A DNA stretch of 64,000 nt from an uncultured Eubacteriales bacterium (GTDB lineage: Bacteria; Bacillota; Clostridia; Oscillospirales; Oscillospiraceae): contig URNZ01000004.1 in the NCBI GenBank assembly GCA_900549405.1, positions 1-64,000 of the forward strand, given 5' to 3'. Made by a program: the position numbers and the translations under genes. The notes under the pieces were generated by a model. The model was given only the letters and a program-made list of their open reading frames with translations, ran no database searches and had not been told where the DNA came from. Numbering within the stretch: the first letter of the stretch is position 1; every line of letters starts with the position of its first letter. This document shows positions 1 to 8,403 of the stretch, one piece after another.

Positions 1-341
1 TGAACATCATGCTGGTCTCCGTCACCGAGCGCACCCGGGAGATCGGCATCCGCAAATCCCTGGGGGCCAAGGAGCGGTATATCATGCAGCAGTTCGTCAT
101 CGAGGCGGCCATGACCAGCGCCCTGGGCGGCGTCATCGGCATTCTGCTGGGCTATGTGCTGTCCACCGTGGCCACCCGGGTGGTCACCCAGGTGATGGAG
201 GCCTCCCTCACCGTGGCCCCCACCTTCGGCGCGGTGGCCCTGGCCTTCGGCATCTCCGTGGGCATCGGCATCCTCTTCGGATACCTCCCCGCCCGCAAAG
301 CCGCCGCCCTCAACCCCATCGACGCGCTGCATTATGATTAA
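1..341 (+). CDS. ABC transporter permease, MacB/FtsX-like C-terminal end (partial)
   Basis: The reading frame is open at the left window edge, so only the last about 113 residues are visible. They match the C-terminal end of MacB/FtsX-type permeases: an [10 protein letters not shown] stretch, two hydrophobic segments (about residues 35-60 and 75-95 of the visible part), then the typical ending [17 protein letters not shown]. Such permeases work with an ATPase partner in export or mechanotransmission across the cell envelope; the partner would lie upstream, outside the window. The stop is 16 bases before the most likely start of the next gene, which suggests an operon with the SLH protein. The substrate cannot be told from this fragment. 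Confidence 0.9.
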   Translation, partial: NIMLVSVTERTREIGIRKSLGAKERYIMQQFVIEAAMTSALGGVIGILLGYVLSTVATRVVTQVMEASLTVAPTFGAVALAFGISVGIGILFGYLPARKAAALNPIDALHYD

Positions 342-357
342 GGAGATGAAGTTCCCC

Positions 358-2220
358 ATGAGAAAAAAACTTTCCGCCTTGTTAGCTGCGGCCCTGGCGG
401 TATCCATGCTCACCCTGCCCGCCGGGGCGGTGAGCCAGTCCACCGCCCTGGAGACGGTGCGTGCCCTGGGCATCATGGCCGGGGACAGCCAGGGCAACCT
501 GAACCTGTCCTCCGCCGTCACCCGGGCGGAGTTCGTCACCATGATGACCGCCGCCTCCTCCTATAAGGACACCGTGGGCTCGGGCTATGGCGTGTCCCTC
601 TTTAAGGACGTGAAGAGCAGCCACTGGGCCAGCGAATACATCCGCCTGGCCGTGGAGCAGAACTGGATGACCGGCTACACCGACGGCACCTTCCGCCCCG
701 GACGCACCATCACCCTGGAGGAGGCCTGCACCGCCCTGCTGCGCCTGCTGGGCTACGACTCCTCCAGTCTGGCCGGGTCCTTCCCCACCGCCCAGCTGTC
801 CAAGGCCGGGTCTGTGGGCCTGCTGGATGACGTCACCGCCAAGCAGGGCCAGACCCTCACCCGCCAGGACTGCGTCACCCTCTTCTATAACCTGCTCTTA
901 GTGGACACCAAGGACGGCCCCGTCTACGGCACCACCCTGGGCTACACCATCAAAAACAACGAGGTGGACTATGCCACCGTGGTCAGCGCCGACACCAAGG
1001 GTCCCTATGTGGCCGACAACGGTGGTTCGCTCACCCTCCCCTTCACCCCCACCGCCGTCTATGTGGACGGCGCTCTGTCCGGCCAGAGCCAGGTGAAGCA
1101 GTATGACGTGTACTACTACAACGCCGGCCTGCGCACCGTGTGGGTGTACACCGACCGGGCCACCGGCACCCTCACCGACCTCTCCCCCAGCAAAACGGCC
1201 CCCGCCTCCGCCACCGTGGCGGGCGTGACCTACTCCATCGGCAGCTCCACCGCCAGCTATAAGCTGTCCAGCCAGGGTCAGTTCAGCCAGGGCGACGTGG
1301 TCACGGTGCTGCTGGGCATGGACGGGGACATCGTGGACGTGGTCTCCGCCCAGAACAGCGAGACCACTTATTACGGCGTGGTGGTCGCCAGCACCAAGGC
1401 GGCCTCCTCCTCGTCCACCTCCGGCTCCTCCACCACCTCCGCCCAGGCCCAGACCCAGGTGGCCTGCAGCGACGGCGCCGTGCGCACCTTCTATCACAGC
1501 GGCGGGGCCCAGTCGGTGGGCAAGCTGGTGTCCGTCGCCGTCACCCAGTCGGGCACGACCCTGTCCGCCATCTCCAAGCGCAGCCTGTCCGGCACGGTGA
1601 ACTCCGCCGGCACCCGCTTTGCCGGATACAGCTTTGCCGACAATGTGGAGATCCTGGACACCGACGGCGACGGCGGCTATGCCCGCATCTACCCCTCCCG
1701 CCTGGCGGGGTATTCCCTCACCGACGACGACGTGCTGTTCTATTCCCTGGACAGCACCGGCAGCATCGACTGCCTCATCCTGGACGAGGCCACCGGCGAC
1801 ACCTATACCTATGCCTTCGTCACCCAGGCCACCAGCAAGACTGACGGCAACAACCTCTCCGGCAGCTATACTTACCTCCAGAATGGCCAGAGCCACACCG
1901 TCAGCGGCCAGCAGACCTACAGCGTCAAGGTGGGCGGCGCCCGGCTGACCTTCTCGGACAACGGCGCGCTGAAGGGGATGCGCCAGCTGTCCTCGGTGAA
2001 CCTCACCGGTCTCACCAGTCTCACCGCCACGGCGGGCAGCAGCAAATATGCCCTGGCCGAGGACGTGATGGTCCTCCTGCGGGACAGCGGCCAGCAGGGC
2101 TATTACCCCACCACCCTGTCCGCCGTCAACAGCACGGACTACTCCCTTGTGGGCTGGTACGACAACCAGGGTGCCTCCGCCGGCGGCCGCATCCGCATCT
2201 TAGTGGCTACCAAGAAATAA
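358..2220 (+). CDS. Secreted SLH-domain protein
   Basis: A 620-residue protein that starts with a signal peptide (MRKKLSALLAAALAVSMLTL, cleavage near PAGA). Three S-layer homology-like repeats follow in roughly residues 25-190, with the typical phrases VTRAEFVTMM, HWASEYIRLAVEQNWMTGYTDGTFRP and LTRQDCVTLFYNLL. SLH repeats bind secondary cell-wall polymer, so the protein should be anchored on the cell surface. The rest (about 200-620) is Ser/Thr-rich, low in cysteine and not recognised; a serine-rich run lies near residues 345-360. The start at 358 is chosen because it begins the signal peptide and has AAGGAG at 340-345; the frame is open upstream to an ATG at 334 that overlaps the permease stop. 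The role is structural or unknown. Confidence 0.85.
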   Translation: MRKKLSALLAAALAVSMLTLPAGAVSQSTALETVRALGIMAGDSQGNLNLSSAVTRAEFVTMMTAASSYKDTVGSGYGVSLFKDVKSSHWASEYIRLAVEQNWMTGYTDGTFRPGRTITLEEACTALLRLLGYDSSSLAGSFPTAQLSKAGSVGLLDDVTAKQGQTLTRQDCVTLFYNLLLVDTKDGPVYGTTLGYTIKNNEVDYATVVSADTKGPYVADNGGSLTLPFTPTAVYVDGALSGQSQVKQYDVYYYNAGLRTVWVYTDRATGTLTDLSPSKTAPASATVAGVTYSIGSSTASYKLSSQGQFSQGDVVTVLLGMDGDIVDVVSAQNSETTYYGVVVASTKAASSSSTSGSSTTSAQAQTQVACSDGAVRTFYHSGGAQSVGKLVSVAVTQSGTTLSAISKRSLSGTVNSAGTRFAGYSFADNVEILDTDGDGGYARIYPSRLAGYSLTDDDVLFYSLDSTGSIDCLILDEATGDTYTYAFVTQATSKTDGNNLSGSYTYLQNGQSHTVSGQQTYSVKVGGARLTFSDNGALKGMRQLSSVNLTGLTSLTATAGSSKYALAEDVMVLLRDSGQQGYYPTTLSAVNSTDYSLVGWYDNQGASAGGRIRILVATKK

Positions 2221-2250
2221 GTCCTATCACCGGCTATCAAATCCTGTCAG

Positions 2251-2284
2251 TGCGAGGAGGGCGAAGCCCGACGTGGCAATCCGT
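2251..2284 (+). repeat. REP-like intergenic repeat, unit A
   Basis: A 34-bp sequence (TGCGAGGAGG...GGCAATCCGT) identical to 13799-13832 and present in reverse, interrupted, at 58981-59070. It contains the small dyad GGGCGAAGCCC. Nothing suggests coding. Confidence 0.8.
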
Positions 2285-2297
2285 CCTCCCAAACCCA

Positions 2298-2339
2298 AAA
2301 AATTATCCACAAAAGCCTTGGCTTTTGTGGATAATTTTT
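2298..2339. terminator. Bidirectional terminator between the SLH gene and trmO
   Basis: A perfect inverted repeat with 20-nt arms (2298-2317 and 2320-2339) that begins with A's and ends with T's, placed between convergent genes. Each arm contains the perfect DnaA-box sequence TTATCCACA (2303-2311 and, inverted, 2326-2334). Confidence 0.85.
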
Positions 2340-2346
2340 GCTTATC

Positions 2347-3048
2347 TCAAGATTTCCGCTCCACGCTGATCACTTTCAGCCGATCTTCCTCCACCTGAAA
2401 GCGCACCTCCAGCCCGGCGAAAGCCATGCCATACACCCGCTCCGGGTCGTGCTGATAGGAGGGCCGGGGGTCCTGGCTCAGCACCCCGGTCAGGGCGGCT
2501 AGCTTGTCCTCCGGCACCCGCGCCAGCAGCTCCGAGGGGATATCCACCGCCAGCCGGGCCCCGGCGGGGGCGGGGGCAAAGCCCCCCAGGGCCTCCGGGC
2601 GGCAGTCGGCATAGGGCAGATAGGGCTTTATGTCATAGATGGGGGTGCCGTCCATCAGGTCGGCCCCCGCCACGGTGATCACCGGCCCCTCCGGGGTGTG
2701 CAGGTCGATGCCCGCCAGGCGCACGCAGCTCAGGCCGATGGGGTTGGGCCGGAAGGGGGACCGGGTGGCGAACACCCCCAGCCGCTGGTTGCCCCCCAGC
2801 CGGGGGGGACGCACCGTGGGGGACCACGCCTCCCGCCGGGCCTTGGAGAACTCCCAGATCAGCCACAGGTGGGAAAAGCCCTCCAGCCCCCGCAGGGCCG
2901 CCTCGTTGCGAAAGGGCGGGGTGAATACGATCCGGGCCGTCAGCTCGTCCACCAGACCGCTCTGGCGGGGAATGCCGAATTTGGTGGAAAAATCGCTGCG
3001 GATGTGGGCGATGACCTTTACCTGTGCCGTCTCTGTCTCCATGTCCAT
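2347..3048 (-). CDS. trmO: tRNA (N6-threonylcarbamoyladenosine(37)-N6)-methyltransferase TrmO
   Basis: A 233-residue protein of the TrmO (YaeB/TsaA-like) family, which uses S-adenosylmethionine to methylate the N6 of t6A37 in tRNA-Thr. Seen: the conserved block VFATRSPFRPNPIGLS at about residues 88-103, followed by GADLMDGTPIYDIKPYLPYAD, which form the SAM-binding and substrate region of this family. Length is normal for TrmO. The frame is open 15 codons further, but the start at 3048 is preferred because AGGAGG sits 7 bases upstream. It has its own promoter (3120-3148) and is convergent with the SLH gene. Confidence 0.93.
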   Translation of the reverse strand: MDMETETAQVKVIAHIRSDFSTKFGIPRQSGLVDELTARIVFTPPFRNEAALRGLEGFSHLWLIWEFSKARREAWSPTVRPPRLGGNQRLGVFATRSPFRPNPIGLSCVRLAGIDLHTPEGPVITVAGADLMDGTPIYDIKPYLPYADCRPEALGGFAPAPAGARLAVDIPSELLARVPEDKLAALTGVLSQDPRPSYQHDPERVYGMAFAGLEVRFQVEEDRLKVISVERKS

Positions 3049-3119
3049 GGGCTGTCCTCCTGTGTTTTTGCAAATCTCTGATACCAGAATCATATCCCGC
3101 CGGGCGCGGCCCTGTCAAG

Positions 3120-3148
3120 AGAATAAAAATTTGACAAGTCCCTGTCAA
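3120..3148 (-). promoter_or_regulatory. Sigma-A-type promoter for trmO
   Basis: On the minus strand TTGACA (3143-3148), 17-bp spacer, TATTCT (3120-3125). It overlaps the divergent promoter at 3131-3159. Confidence 0.7.
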
Positions 3149-3159
3149 TATTTTATGCT
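3131..3159 (+). promoter_or_regulatory. Sigma-A-type promoter for the YczE-like gene
   Basis: TTGACA (3131-3136), 17-bp spacer, TATGCT (3154-3159), 42 bases before the start at 3201. The -35 boxes of this and the opposing promoter form an inverted repeat TTGACA-N6-TGTCAA. Confidence 0.7.
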
Positions 3160-3200
3160 TATTTTGTTTGTCAATCAAAAAAGAGAGAGAATCGCAAAGC

Positions 3201-3914
3201 ATGAAGCAAAATCATCTGAAAATCAGGACCGCGCTCTATTTCGTCGGTCTCTTCGTCATGACCATCGGCATCGCCCTGTCCGTCAAGTCTAATTTGGGCG
3301 TCTCCCCGGTCAGCTCTATTCCATACACCATGACCTGCGTCTGGGGCATCGAGATGGGCAAGGCCACCATCCTGTTCCACGTGGTGCTGGTCCTGCTGCA
3401 AATTCTGCTGCTGCGCCGGAAGTTCAAGCCCGCCCAGCTGCTCCAGGTGCTGGTGGGGGTGATCTTCGGCTATTTCACCACCTTCTGTAACTATATGGTC
3501 TCTTTCCTGCCCACGCCGGAAAATTTGGTCATCCGGGTGGGGATGGTCCTGGCCAGCACGGTATTCGTGGCCATCGGCATCTTCTTCTACCTCCCCGCCG
3601 ACCTCATTCCCCTGGCGGGGGAGGGGGCCATGCAGGCCGTCTCCTCTGTGACCGGCATCGAATTTCCCAAGGTGAAGATCGGCTTTGACTGCACCATGGT
3701 CCTGGTCTCCGTCATTACCTGCCTCACCTGTCTCCACAGCCTGGGCAGCGTGGGCGCGGGCACCGTCATCGCCGCCGTGCTGGTGGGCACGCTGGTGGGC
3801 GTGCTGAACCGGGCCTTCGGCAAGCGGCGGAACACCGTCATGGGCAGAGAGGCGAAGCGTATACAGCACACAGCGGGATATCAGCAAAAAACAGGATTGC
3901 AGGTGGAACTGTAA
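3201..3914 (+). CDS. YczE/YyaS/YitT-like integral membrane protein
   Basis: A 237-residue membrane protein with five or so hydrophobic segments and the N-terminal signature IALSVKSNLGVSPVSSIPYT, typical of the YczE/YitT-like (DUF6198) family. The function of this family is not established. The C-terminal tail after about residue 205 is hydrophilic and basic. The start at 3201 follows a purine-rich stretch (AAGAGAGAGA, 3181-3190) and is preferred over an ATG 33 bases upstream. It stands alone between trmO and the oxidoreductase gene. Confidence 0.75.
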   Translation: MKQNHLKIRTALYFVGLFVMTIGIALSVKSNLGVSPVSSIPYTMTCVWGIEMGKATILFHVVLVLLQILLLRRKFKPAQLLQVLVGVIFGYFTTFCNYMVSFLPTPENLVIRVGMVLASTVFVAIGIFFYLPADLIPLAGEGAMQAVSSVTGIEFPKVKIGFDCTMVLVSVITCLTCLHSLGSVGAGTVIAAVLVGTLVGVLNRAFGKRRNTVMGREAKRIQHTAGYQQKTGLQVEL

Positions 3915-4032
3915 CGCGGAACGCTTTCCTTTTGCTGTCCTTTGTGCTATACTGATTTTGTGTTGTTATGGTCATCGCGCTCTAAGCGGCACATTGGTTT
4001 TCCAAATGAGATTTGAGGAGGAGTTCCCTTAC

Positions 4033-5424
4033 ATGAGCCCCAATTATGATGTTGTCATCCTGGGCTGCGGCGAGGCCGGTATCTTCGCCGCCTACGAGCT
4101 GACCCACCTGCACCCCGGTCTGAAGGTCCTGGCCCTGGACCAGGGTCAGGATATCTATCACCGCAGCTGCCCCATCGTGGCGGGCAAGGTGAAGGAGTGC
4201 ATCCACTGCCCCGTGTGCCATACCATGTGCGGCTTTGGCGGCGCGGGTGCCTTTTCCGACGGCAAGTTCAACTTTACCACCCAGTTCGGCGGCTGGCTCA
4301 CCGACTTTATCGAGCCCAAGGAAGTGATGGACCTCATCGACTATGTGGACTCCATCAACGTGGCCCACGGGGCCACCACCCAGTGCTTCTCCACCACCAC
4401 GCCCGAGGCCAAGGCCCTGGAGCGCCGGGCCCTGGCCTACGACCTGCACCTGCTCCAGGCCCGGTGCAAGCACCTGGGCACCGAGAACAACCTGCGCATC
4501 CTCACCAACATCTACGAGGGTCTGCGGGACAAGCTGGAGTTCCGCTTCAACACCGAGGTGTCCCACATCGCCCAGGCCGACGGGGGCTATCGCCTGACCA
4601 CCGCCAAGGGAGACGAAATCGCCTGCCGCTATCTCATCGCCGCCCCCGGCCGCTCCGGCGCGGAGTGGTTCTCCAACCAGTGCAAGGAGCTGGGGCTGGA
4701 GCTGCTGAACAACCAGGTGGACATCGGCGTGCGGGTGGAACTGCCCGCCAGCGTGTTCGAGCACATCACCGACGTGGTCTACGAGTCTAAGCTGGTCTAT
4801 CGCACCAAGCAGTATGGCGACCAGGTGCGCACCTTCTGCATGAACCCCTATGGCCACGTGGTGGCCGAGAACGTGGAGGGCATCAACACGGTGAACGGCC
4901 ACTCCTATGCCGACCCCGCCCTCCGGTCTGAGAACACCAACTTCGCCCTGCTGGTGAGCAACCGGTTCACCAAGCCCTTTAACGAGCCCTATCGCTATGG
5001 CAAGCACGTGGCCTCCCTGTCCAACATGCTGGCTGGGGGCGTGCTGGTCCAGCGCTTCGGCGACCTGGTGGGGGGCCGCCGCACCAACGAGCACCGGATG
5101 AGCAAGTCCTTTGTCCGGCCCACCCTCACCGCCGCCGTCCCCGGCGACCTGTCCCTGACCCTGCCCAAGCGCCAGCTGGACAACATCATCGAGATGATCT
5201 ATCAGCTGGACAAGATCGCCCCGGGCACCGCCAATTACGACACCCTGCTCTACGGCGCGGAGGTGAAGTTCTACTCCGCCCGCCTTCAGCTCTCCTCCGA
5301 GCTGGAGACCGCCCTGCCCGGCTTCTTCGCCGCCGGCGACGGCGCGGGCGTCACCCGTGGTCTGGCCCAGGCCGGAGCCTCCGGCGTCCAGGCCGCCCGG
5401 GCCGTGGTCCGCCGCATGGGTTAA
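4033..5424 (+). CDS. FAD-dependent dehydrogenase (COG2509-type)
   Basis: A 463-residue flavoprotein. The N-terminus YDVVILGCGEAGIFAAYEL is a GxGxxG dinucleotide-binding fold. A cysteine-rich stretch (CIHCPVCHTMCGFGGAGAFS, about residues 56-75) could bind metal or act as a redox site. The C-terminal GFFAAGDGAGVTRGLAQAGA is the second FAD contact with the catalytic-type GDGAG motif. It matches the uncharacterised FAD-dependent dehydrogenases common in Firmicutes; the substrate is not known. The start at 4033 is chosen over 3958 because GAGGAGGAG at 4014-4022 is well spaced from it. Confidence 0.85.
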   Translation: MSPNYDVVILGCGEAGIFAAYELTHLHPGLKVLALDQGQDIYHRSCPIVAGKVKECIHCPVCHTMCGFGGAGAFSDGKFNFTTQFGGWLTDFIEPKEVMDLIDYVDSINVAHGATTQCFSTTTPEAKALERRALAYDLHLLQARCKHLGTENNLRILTNIYEGLRDKLEFRFNTEVSHIAQADGGYRLTTAKGDEIACRYLIAAPGRSGAEWFSNQCKELGLELLNNQVDIGVRVELPASVFEHITDVVYESKLVYRTKQYGDQVRTFCMNPYGHVVAENVEGINTVNGHSYADPALRSENTNFALLVSNRFTKPFNEPYRYGKHVASLSNMLAGGVLVQRFGDLVGGRRTNEHRMSKSFVRPTLTAAVPGDLSLTLPKRQLDNIIEMIYQLDKIAPGTANYDTLLYGAEVKFYSARLQLSSELETALPGFFAAGDGAGVTRGLAQAGASGVQAARAVVRRMG

Positions 5425-5437
5425 GCCCGGTCATCCT

Positions 5438-5496
5438 TCGGCGCGCCGCCCCGTCATCCCCGGCGGGATGGCGCGCCTGCATTTTTTCCGTCATTT
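5438..5496 (+). terminator. Possible terminator after the oxidoreductase gene
   Basis: GC-rich inverted repeats (GGCGCGCC twice, and CATCCC-CGGC-GGGATG) followed by a T-rich stretch (TGCATTTTTT). The pairing is less clean than at the other terminators in this window. Confidence 0.4.
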
Positions 5497-5615
5497 TCGA
5501 CGGGCGGTTTTCTCTCTTTCAGAACGCCCTCTCATTTGCCTCCCGGGGGCTATGCAACTTTACCATCGCCCCCGGCAAGAACATGTCCAGGTGAAATACG
5601 CCCTGTTTGCAACGG

Positions 5616-5645
5616 TTATCCACATTTTCCACAGGGTTTTCCACA
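5616..5645 (+). promoter_or_regulatory. Cluster of three DnaA-box-like 9-mers upstream of mnmE
   Basis: TTATCCACA at 5616-5624 is a perfect DnaA box; TTTTCCACA at 5625-5633 and again at 5637-5645 differ by one base. All are in the same orientation within 30 bp, in the 377-bp gap 5425-5801. The rest of that gap is AT-richer than its neighbours and shows no gene; ORFs through it lack a supported start. Confidence 0.6.
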
Positions 5646-5801
5646 GCGTGTTATGTCAACGGAAATACAACTTTACCCGCTCTTAACCGTTTCATTACAT
5701 TTGTCAAGGGTGAAAATTCGACAAACTTTGACCGGCCCCTTTTTTGCAGGACGGCCCCGGCCCTCCGTCGAAATTTTCTCCCTTTAAGATCGGAGGTCAC
5801 T

Positions 5802-7187
5802 ATGTCTCTGCCCGCTGATACCATCGCCGCCATCTCCACGCCCCCCGGCCCCGGGGCCATCGGCATCCTGCGTCTGTCCGGCCCCCGGGCCATCGAAGTG
5901 GCCCAGGCCAGCTTCCGGCCCCTGAACAAAGTGCCCCTCAGCCAGCACCGCCCCCACGAGCTGGTCTATGGCGACCTGCTGGACCGGGACGGCCAGCCCA
6001 TTGACCGGGTGCTGTGTACCTTCAGCCGGGGCCCGGTGAGCTACACCGGGGAGGACACGGCAGAATTTCAGTGCCACGGCTCCCCCATGGTGCTGTCCCT
6101 GGGGCTGGAGGCCCTGTTCTCCCGTGGGGCCCGCCAGGCCCGGGCCGGGGAGTTCACCCGCCGTGCCTTTCTCAACGGCAAGCTGGACCTGGCCCAGGCC
6201 GAGGCGGTGGGCGACCTGCTGGAGGCCCGCAGCCGTGAAGGCGCCCGCCACGCCGCCGGTCAGCTCACCGGGGCCCTGTCCCGGCGCATCGGGGGGGTCT
6301 ACTCCGCCCTGGTGGACGTGATGGCCCACTTCCACGCCGTGCTGGACTACCCCGACGAGGACATCGACCCCTTCCGCATGGAGGAGCTGAGCCACCAGCT
6401 CTCCCAGCAGGAGAGCGCCCTCCGGGCCCTGGCGGGCAGCTATCGCCGGGGGCAGTATATCCGGGACGGGGTGCCCTGCGCCATCGTGGGCCGCCCCAAC
6501 GCGGGCAAGTCCTCCCTGCTCAACGCCCTGGTGGGCTTTGACCGGGCCATCGTCACCAACATCCCCGGCACCACCCGGGACACGGTGGAGGAGCGGGCGG
6601 AGCTGGGGGGCGTGACCCTGCGCCTCATCGACACCGCCGGTCTGCGGGACTCCGACGACCCCATCGAGCAGTTGGGGGTGGAGCGCAGCCGGGCCGCCAT
6701 GGACGAAGCCGCCCTGGTCCTGCTGGTGGTGGACGGCACAGAAAAGCCCACCCAGGAGGACGCCGACCTGGCCCGCACCATCGCCGAAGCGGGCAAGCCC
6801 TTTATCCTGGTCCGCTCCAAGCGGGACCTGGCCGGGGAGCACGCCGACGAGCTGGAAGCCCTCTCCCAGGGCGCGCCGACGGTCTCTCTCAGCGCCAGGA
6901 CGGGGGAGGGCCTGGAGGAACTGGGCCAGGCGGTGGCCGCCCTCTTCCCCCAGGGGAGCGAGGACAAGGCCGGGGAGCTGATCACCAACGCCCGCCAGGC
7001 CGAGGCCGCGGGCCGCGCTTTGAATTGCGTGGTCCGGGCCAATCAGGCCCTCTCCGACGGCGTCACCCCCGACGCCCTCCTCACCGACGTGGAGGAGGCC
7101 CTGGAGGCCCTGGGCGAGCTCACCGGCCAATCCGTCCGGGAGGACGTAACAGACCGCATCTTCTCCAAATTCTGCGTGGGGAAATAA
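5802..7187 (+). CDS. mnmE: tRNA uridine-5-carboxymethylaminomethyl modification GTPase MnmE
   Basis: A 461-residue protein of normal MnmE length. With MnmG it installs the cmnm5 group on U34 of certain tRNAs in the cytoplasm. Domains: N-terminal tetrahydrofolate-binding domain (about 1-120, starting DTIAAISTPPGPGAIGILRLSG), helical domain, G domain with GRPNAGKSS (P-loop, about 230), GTTRDT (G2), DTAGLRD (G3) and a G4 variant RSKRD, then the C-terminal FCVGK that carries the catalytic cysteine. The start at 5802 has GGAGG at 5792-5796. It is often found beside mnmG near oriC; here mnmG is not adjacent. Confidence 0.97.
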   Translation: MSLPADTIAAISTPPGPGAIGILRLSGPRAIEVAQASFRPLNKVPLSQHRPHELVYGDLLDRDGQPIDRVLCTFSRGPVSYTGEDTAEFQCHGSPMVLSLGLEALFSRGARQARAGEFTRRAFLNGKLDLAQAEAVGDLLEARSREGARHAAGQLTGALSRRIGGVYSALVDVMAHFHAVLDYPDEDIDPFRMEELSHQLSQQESALRALAGSYRRGQYIRDGVPCAIVGRPNAGKSSLLNALVGFDRAIVTNIPGTTRDTVEERAELGGVTLRLIDTAGLRDSDDPIEQLGVERSRAAMDEAALVLLVVDGTEKPTQEDADLARTIAEAGKPFILVRSKRDLAGEHADELEALSQGAPTVSLSARTGEGLEELGQAVAALFPQGSEDKAGELITNARQAEAAGRALNCVVRANQALSDGVTPDALLTDVEEALEALGELTGQSVREDVTDRIFSKFCVGK

Positions 7188-7198
7188 ATATGGTTTTT

Positions 7199-7234
7199 AG
7201 CCTTCCCCCCTGCGGGGGGAAGGCTTTATTTTTT
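7199..7234. terminator. Terminator after mnmE
   Basis: A 12-bp perfect stem (7199-7210 with 7214-7225) with a 3-nt loop, followed by TTATTTTTTT. It lies between the convergent mnmE and spoIID-like genes. Confidence 0.9.
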
Positions 7235-7246
7235 TGCCGCAATTTT

Positions 7247-8296
7247 TCACCACAATTCCTCCACCGCCGTCCCCGTGTAGTACCACGTCAAGATCTCCCG
7301 AAAGCTCTTCCCCTCCTTGGCCATGGCGTTGGCCCCGTATTGGCTCATGCCCACCCCGTGGCCATAGCCGGTGACGGAGAAGGTGAACTTGCTCCCGTCC
7401 CAGGCTACGGTGAAGGCCGCCGAGCGCAGGGCGAACAGGCTCCGCACCTGGCCCCCGGTGAGGGTCACGCCCCCCAGGGGGATGGACCGCACCGTGCCGC
7501 CAGCGTCCCGGTCCGCCTGCCCGAACCAGCCGGAGGGGTCCCCGGACAGGTCGGCCCCGGGATAGGCGTCCAGCACCGCCTGGCGCACCTCCTGGGCCGT
7601 CTTGTCCACCTGGGTGTGATAGTTGGGCACCTCCTCCCCCTCGGGGCTGTCCACCCCGGTGAGATAGTCCACCTGGCTGCCCCACACCGCCGCCGCGTCC
7701 ACCGTCCGCCCGGGGGAGGAGGAGAAGAACAGGGCCTGTATCGGCTCCCCGCCGTAGGTCACCCCCAGGCCGTCGGTGTCCGCCACGGCCCGGGCGATCT
7801 TCTCGCTGTAGCTCTGGGCGTTCAGCCCCCACCGGGCCTGGGCATCGGAGCGTTCGATGTACGCCTGACAGCAGGTGCTGTCGCCGCAGATGTCCGCGTC
7901 CGGGTGCTTGCTTCCGGCGCTCTTTTGCAGCACGGCGGTATAGGTCCGGGCGGCGCAGGTCTGGGCCTTCAGCGCCTCCTCCTCAAAGGAGGCGGGCATC
8001 TCCGCCGCTACCACCCCCCACAGATAGTCCGCCATGGTCAGCTCCTCCACCGTGCCGTCCTTTTTCAGCAGCCGCACCGTCCGCCCCCCGTCCCGTTTTC
8101 CCGTGGGGACGGCTGCCGCCGTGCCGGAGGGGGCGTTCTCCCCGCCGACGGCGGCCTGTCCGTCCCCCTTGGCCTCCGGCCCCGGCACCAGCAGGCCGGG
8201 CAGCAGAAACAGCAGCCCCGTCACCGCCAGGGCCGCCGCCGTCCCCCGGACGGCGCTCATGGCCCCGCCCCCCGTCTTCTTTCGTTCTCCTCCCAT
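7247..8296 (-). CDS. spoIID: SpoIID/LytB-domain protein (stage II sporulation protein D-like)
   Basis: A 349-residue membrane-anchored protein. One N-terminal transmembrane segment (about 18-38) is followed by the SpoIID domain: LTMADYLWGVVAAEMPASFEEEALKAQ, CAARTYT, a cysteine-containing CGDSTCCQAYI, ALFFSSSPGRT and the closing GYGHGVGMSQYGANAMA. SpoIID is a lytic transglycosylase that cuts peptidoglycan during engulfment of the forespore. The start at 8296 is chosen because AAGGAGGG lies 8 bases upstream and because the frame further up runs through the glgP terminator. SpoIID-type proteins also exist as LytB-like paralogues, so the exact role (sporulation or wall turnover) is inferred. Confidence 0.85.
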   Translation of the reverse strand: MGGERKKTGGGAMSAVRGTAAALAVTGLLFLLPGLLVPGPEAKGDGQAAVGGENAPSGTAAAVPTGKRDGGRTVRLLKKDGTVEELTMADYLWGVVAAEMPASFEEEALKAQTCAARTYTAVLQKSAGSKHPDADICGDSTCCQAYIERSDAQARWGLNAQSYSEKIARAVADTDGLGVTYGGEPIQALFFSSSPGRTVDAAAVWGSQVDYLTGVDSPEGEEVPNYHTQVDKTAQEVRQAVLDAYPGADLSGDPSGWFGQADRDAGGTVRSIPLGGVTLTGGQVRSLFALRSAAFTVAWDGSKFTFSVTGYGHGVGMSQYGANAMAKEGKSFREILTWYYTGTAVEELW

Positions 8297-8345
8297 GGTC
8301 CCGCCCTCCTTGTCCAGATGGTACAGGATATGCGCTCCCCCCAAA

Positions 8346-8388
8346 AATAAGACCGGCGCGCCCAAACCTAAGGCGCGCCGGTCTTATT
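8346..8388 (-). terminator. Terminator of the malQ-glgP operon
   Basis: A 17-bp perfect inverted repeat (8346-8362 with 8372-8388). Read on the minus strand it is followed by a T-rich stretch, 15 bases after the glgP stop. Confidence 0.85.
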
Positions 8389-8403
8389 CGTCTCTTCAGC
8401 TTA

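Noticed and set aside
898-1896. Long minus-strand ORF opposite the SLH gene
   Set aside because: Low-complexity Gly/Val/His translation typical of the reverse of a GC-rich gene; no start signal or motif.
3982-5094. Long minus-strand ORF opposite the FAD-dependent oxidoreductase
   Set aside because: Antisense shadow with Val/Gly/His bias; the plus-strand gene has clear cofactor motifs.
5425-5801. The gap before mnmE as the chromosomal origin
   Set aside because: Only three boxes and no dnaA, dnaN or rpmH nearby; a cluster feature is reported instead.
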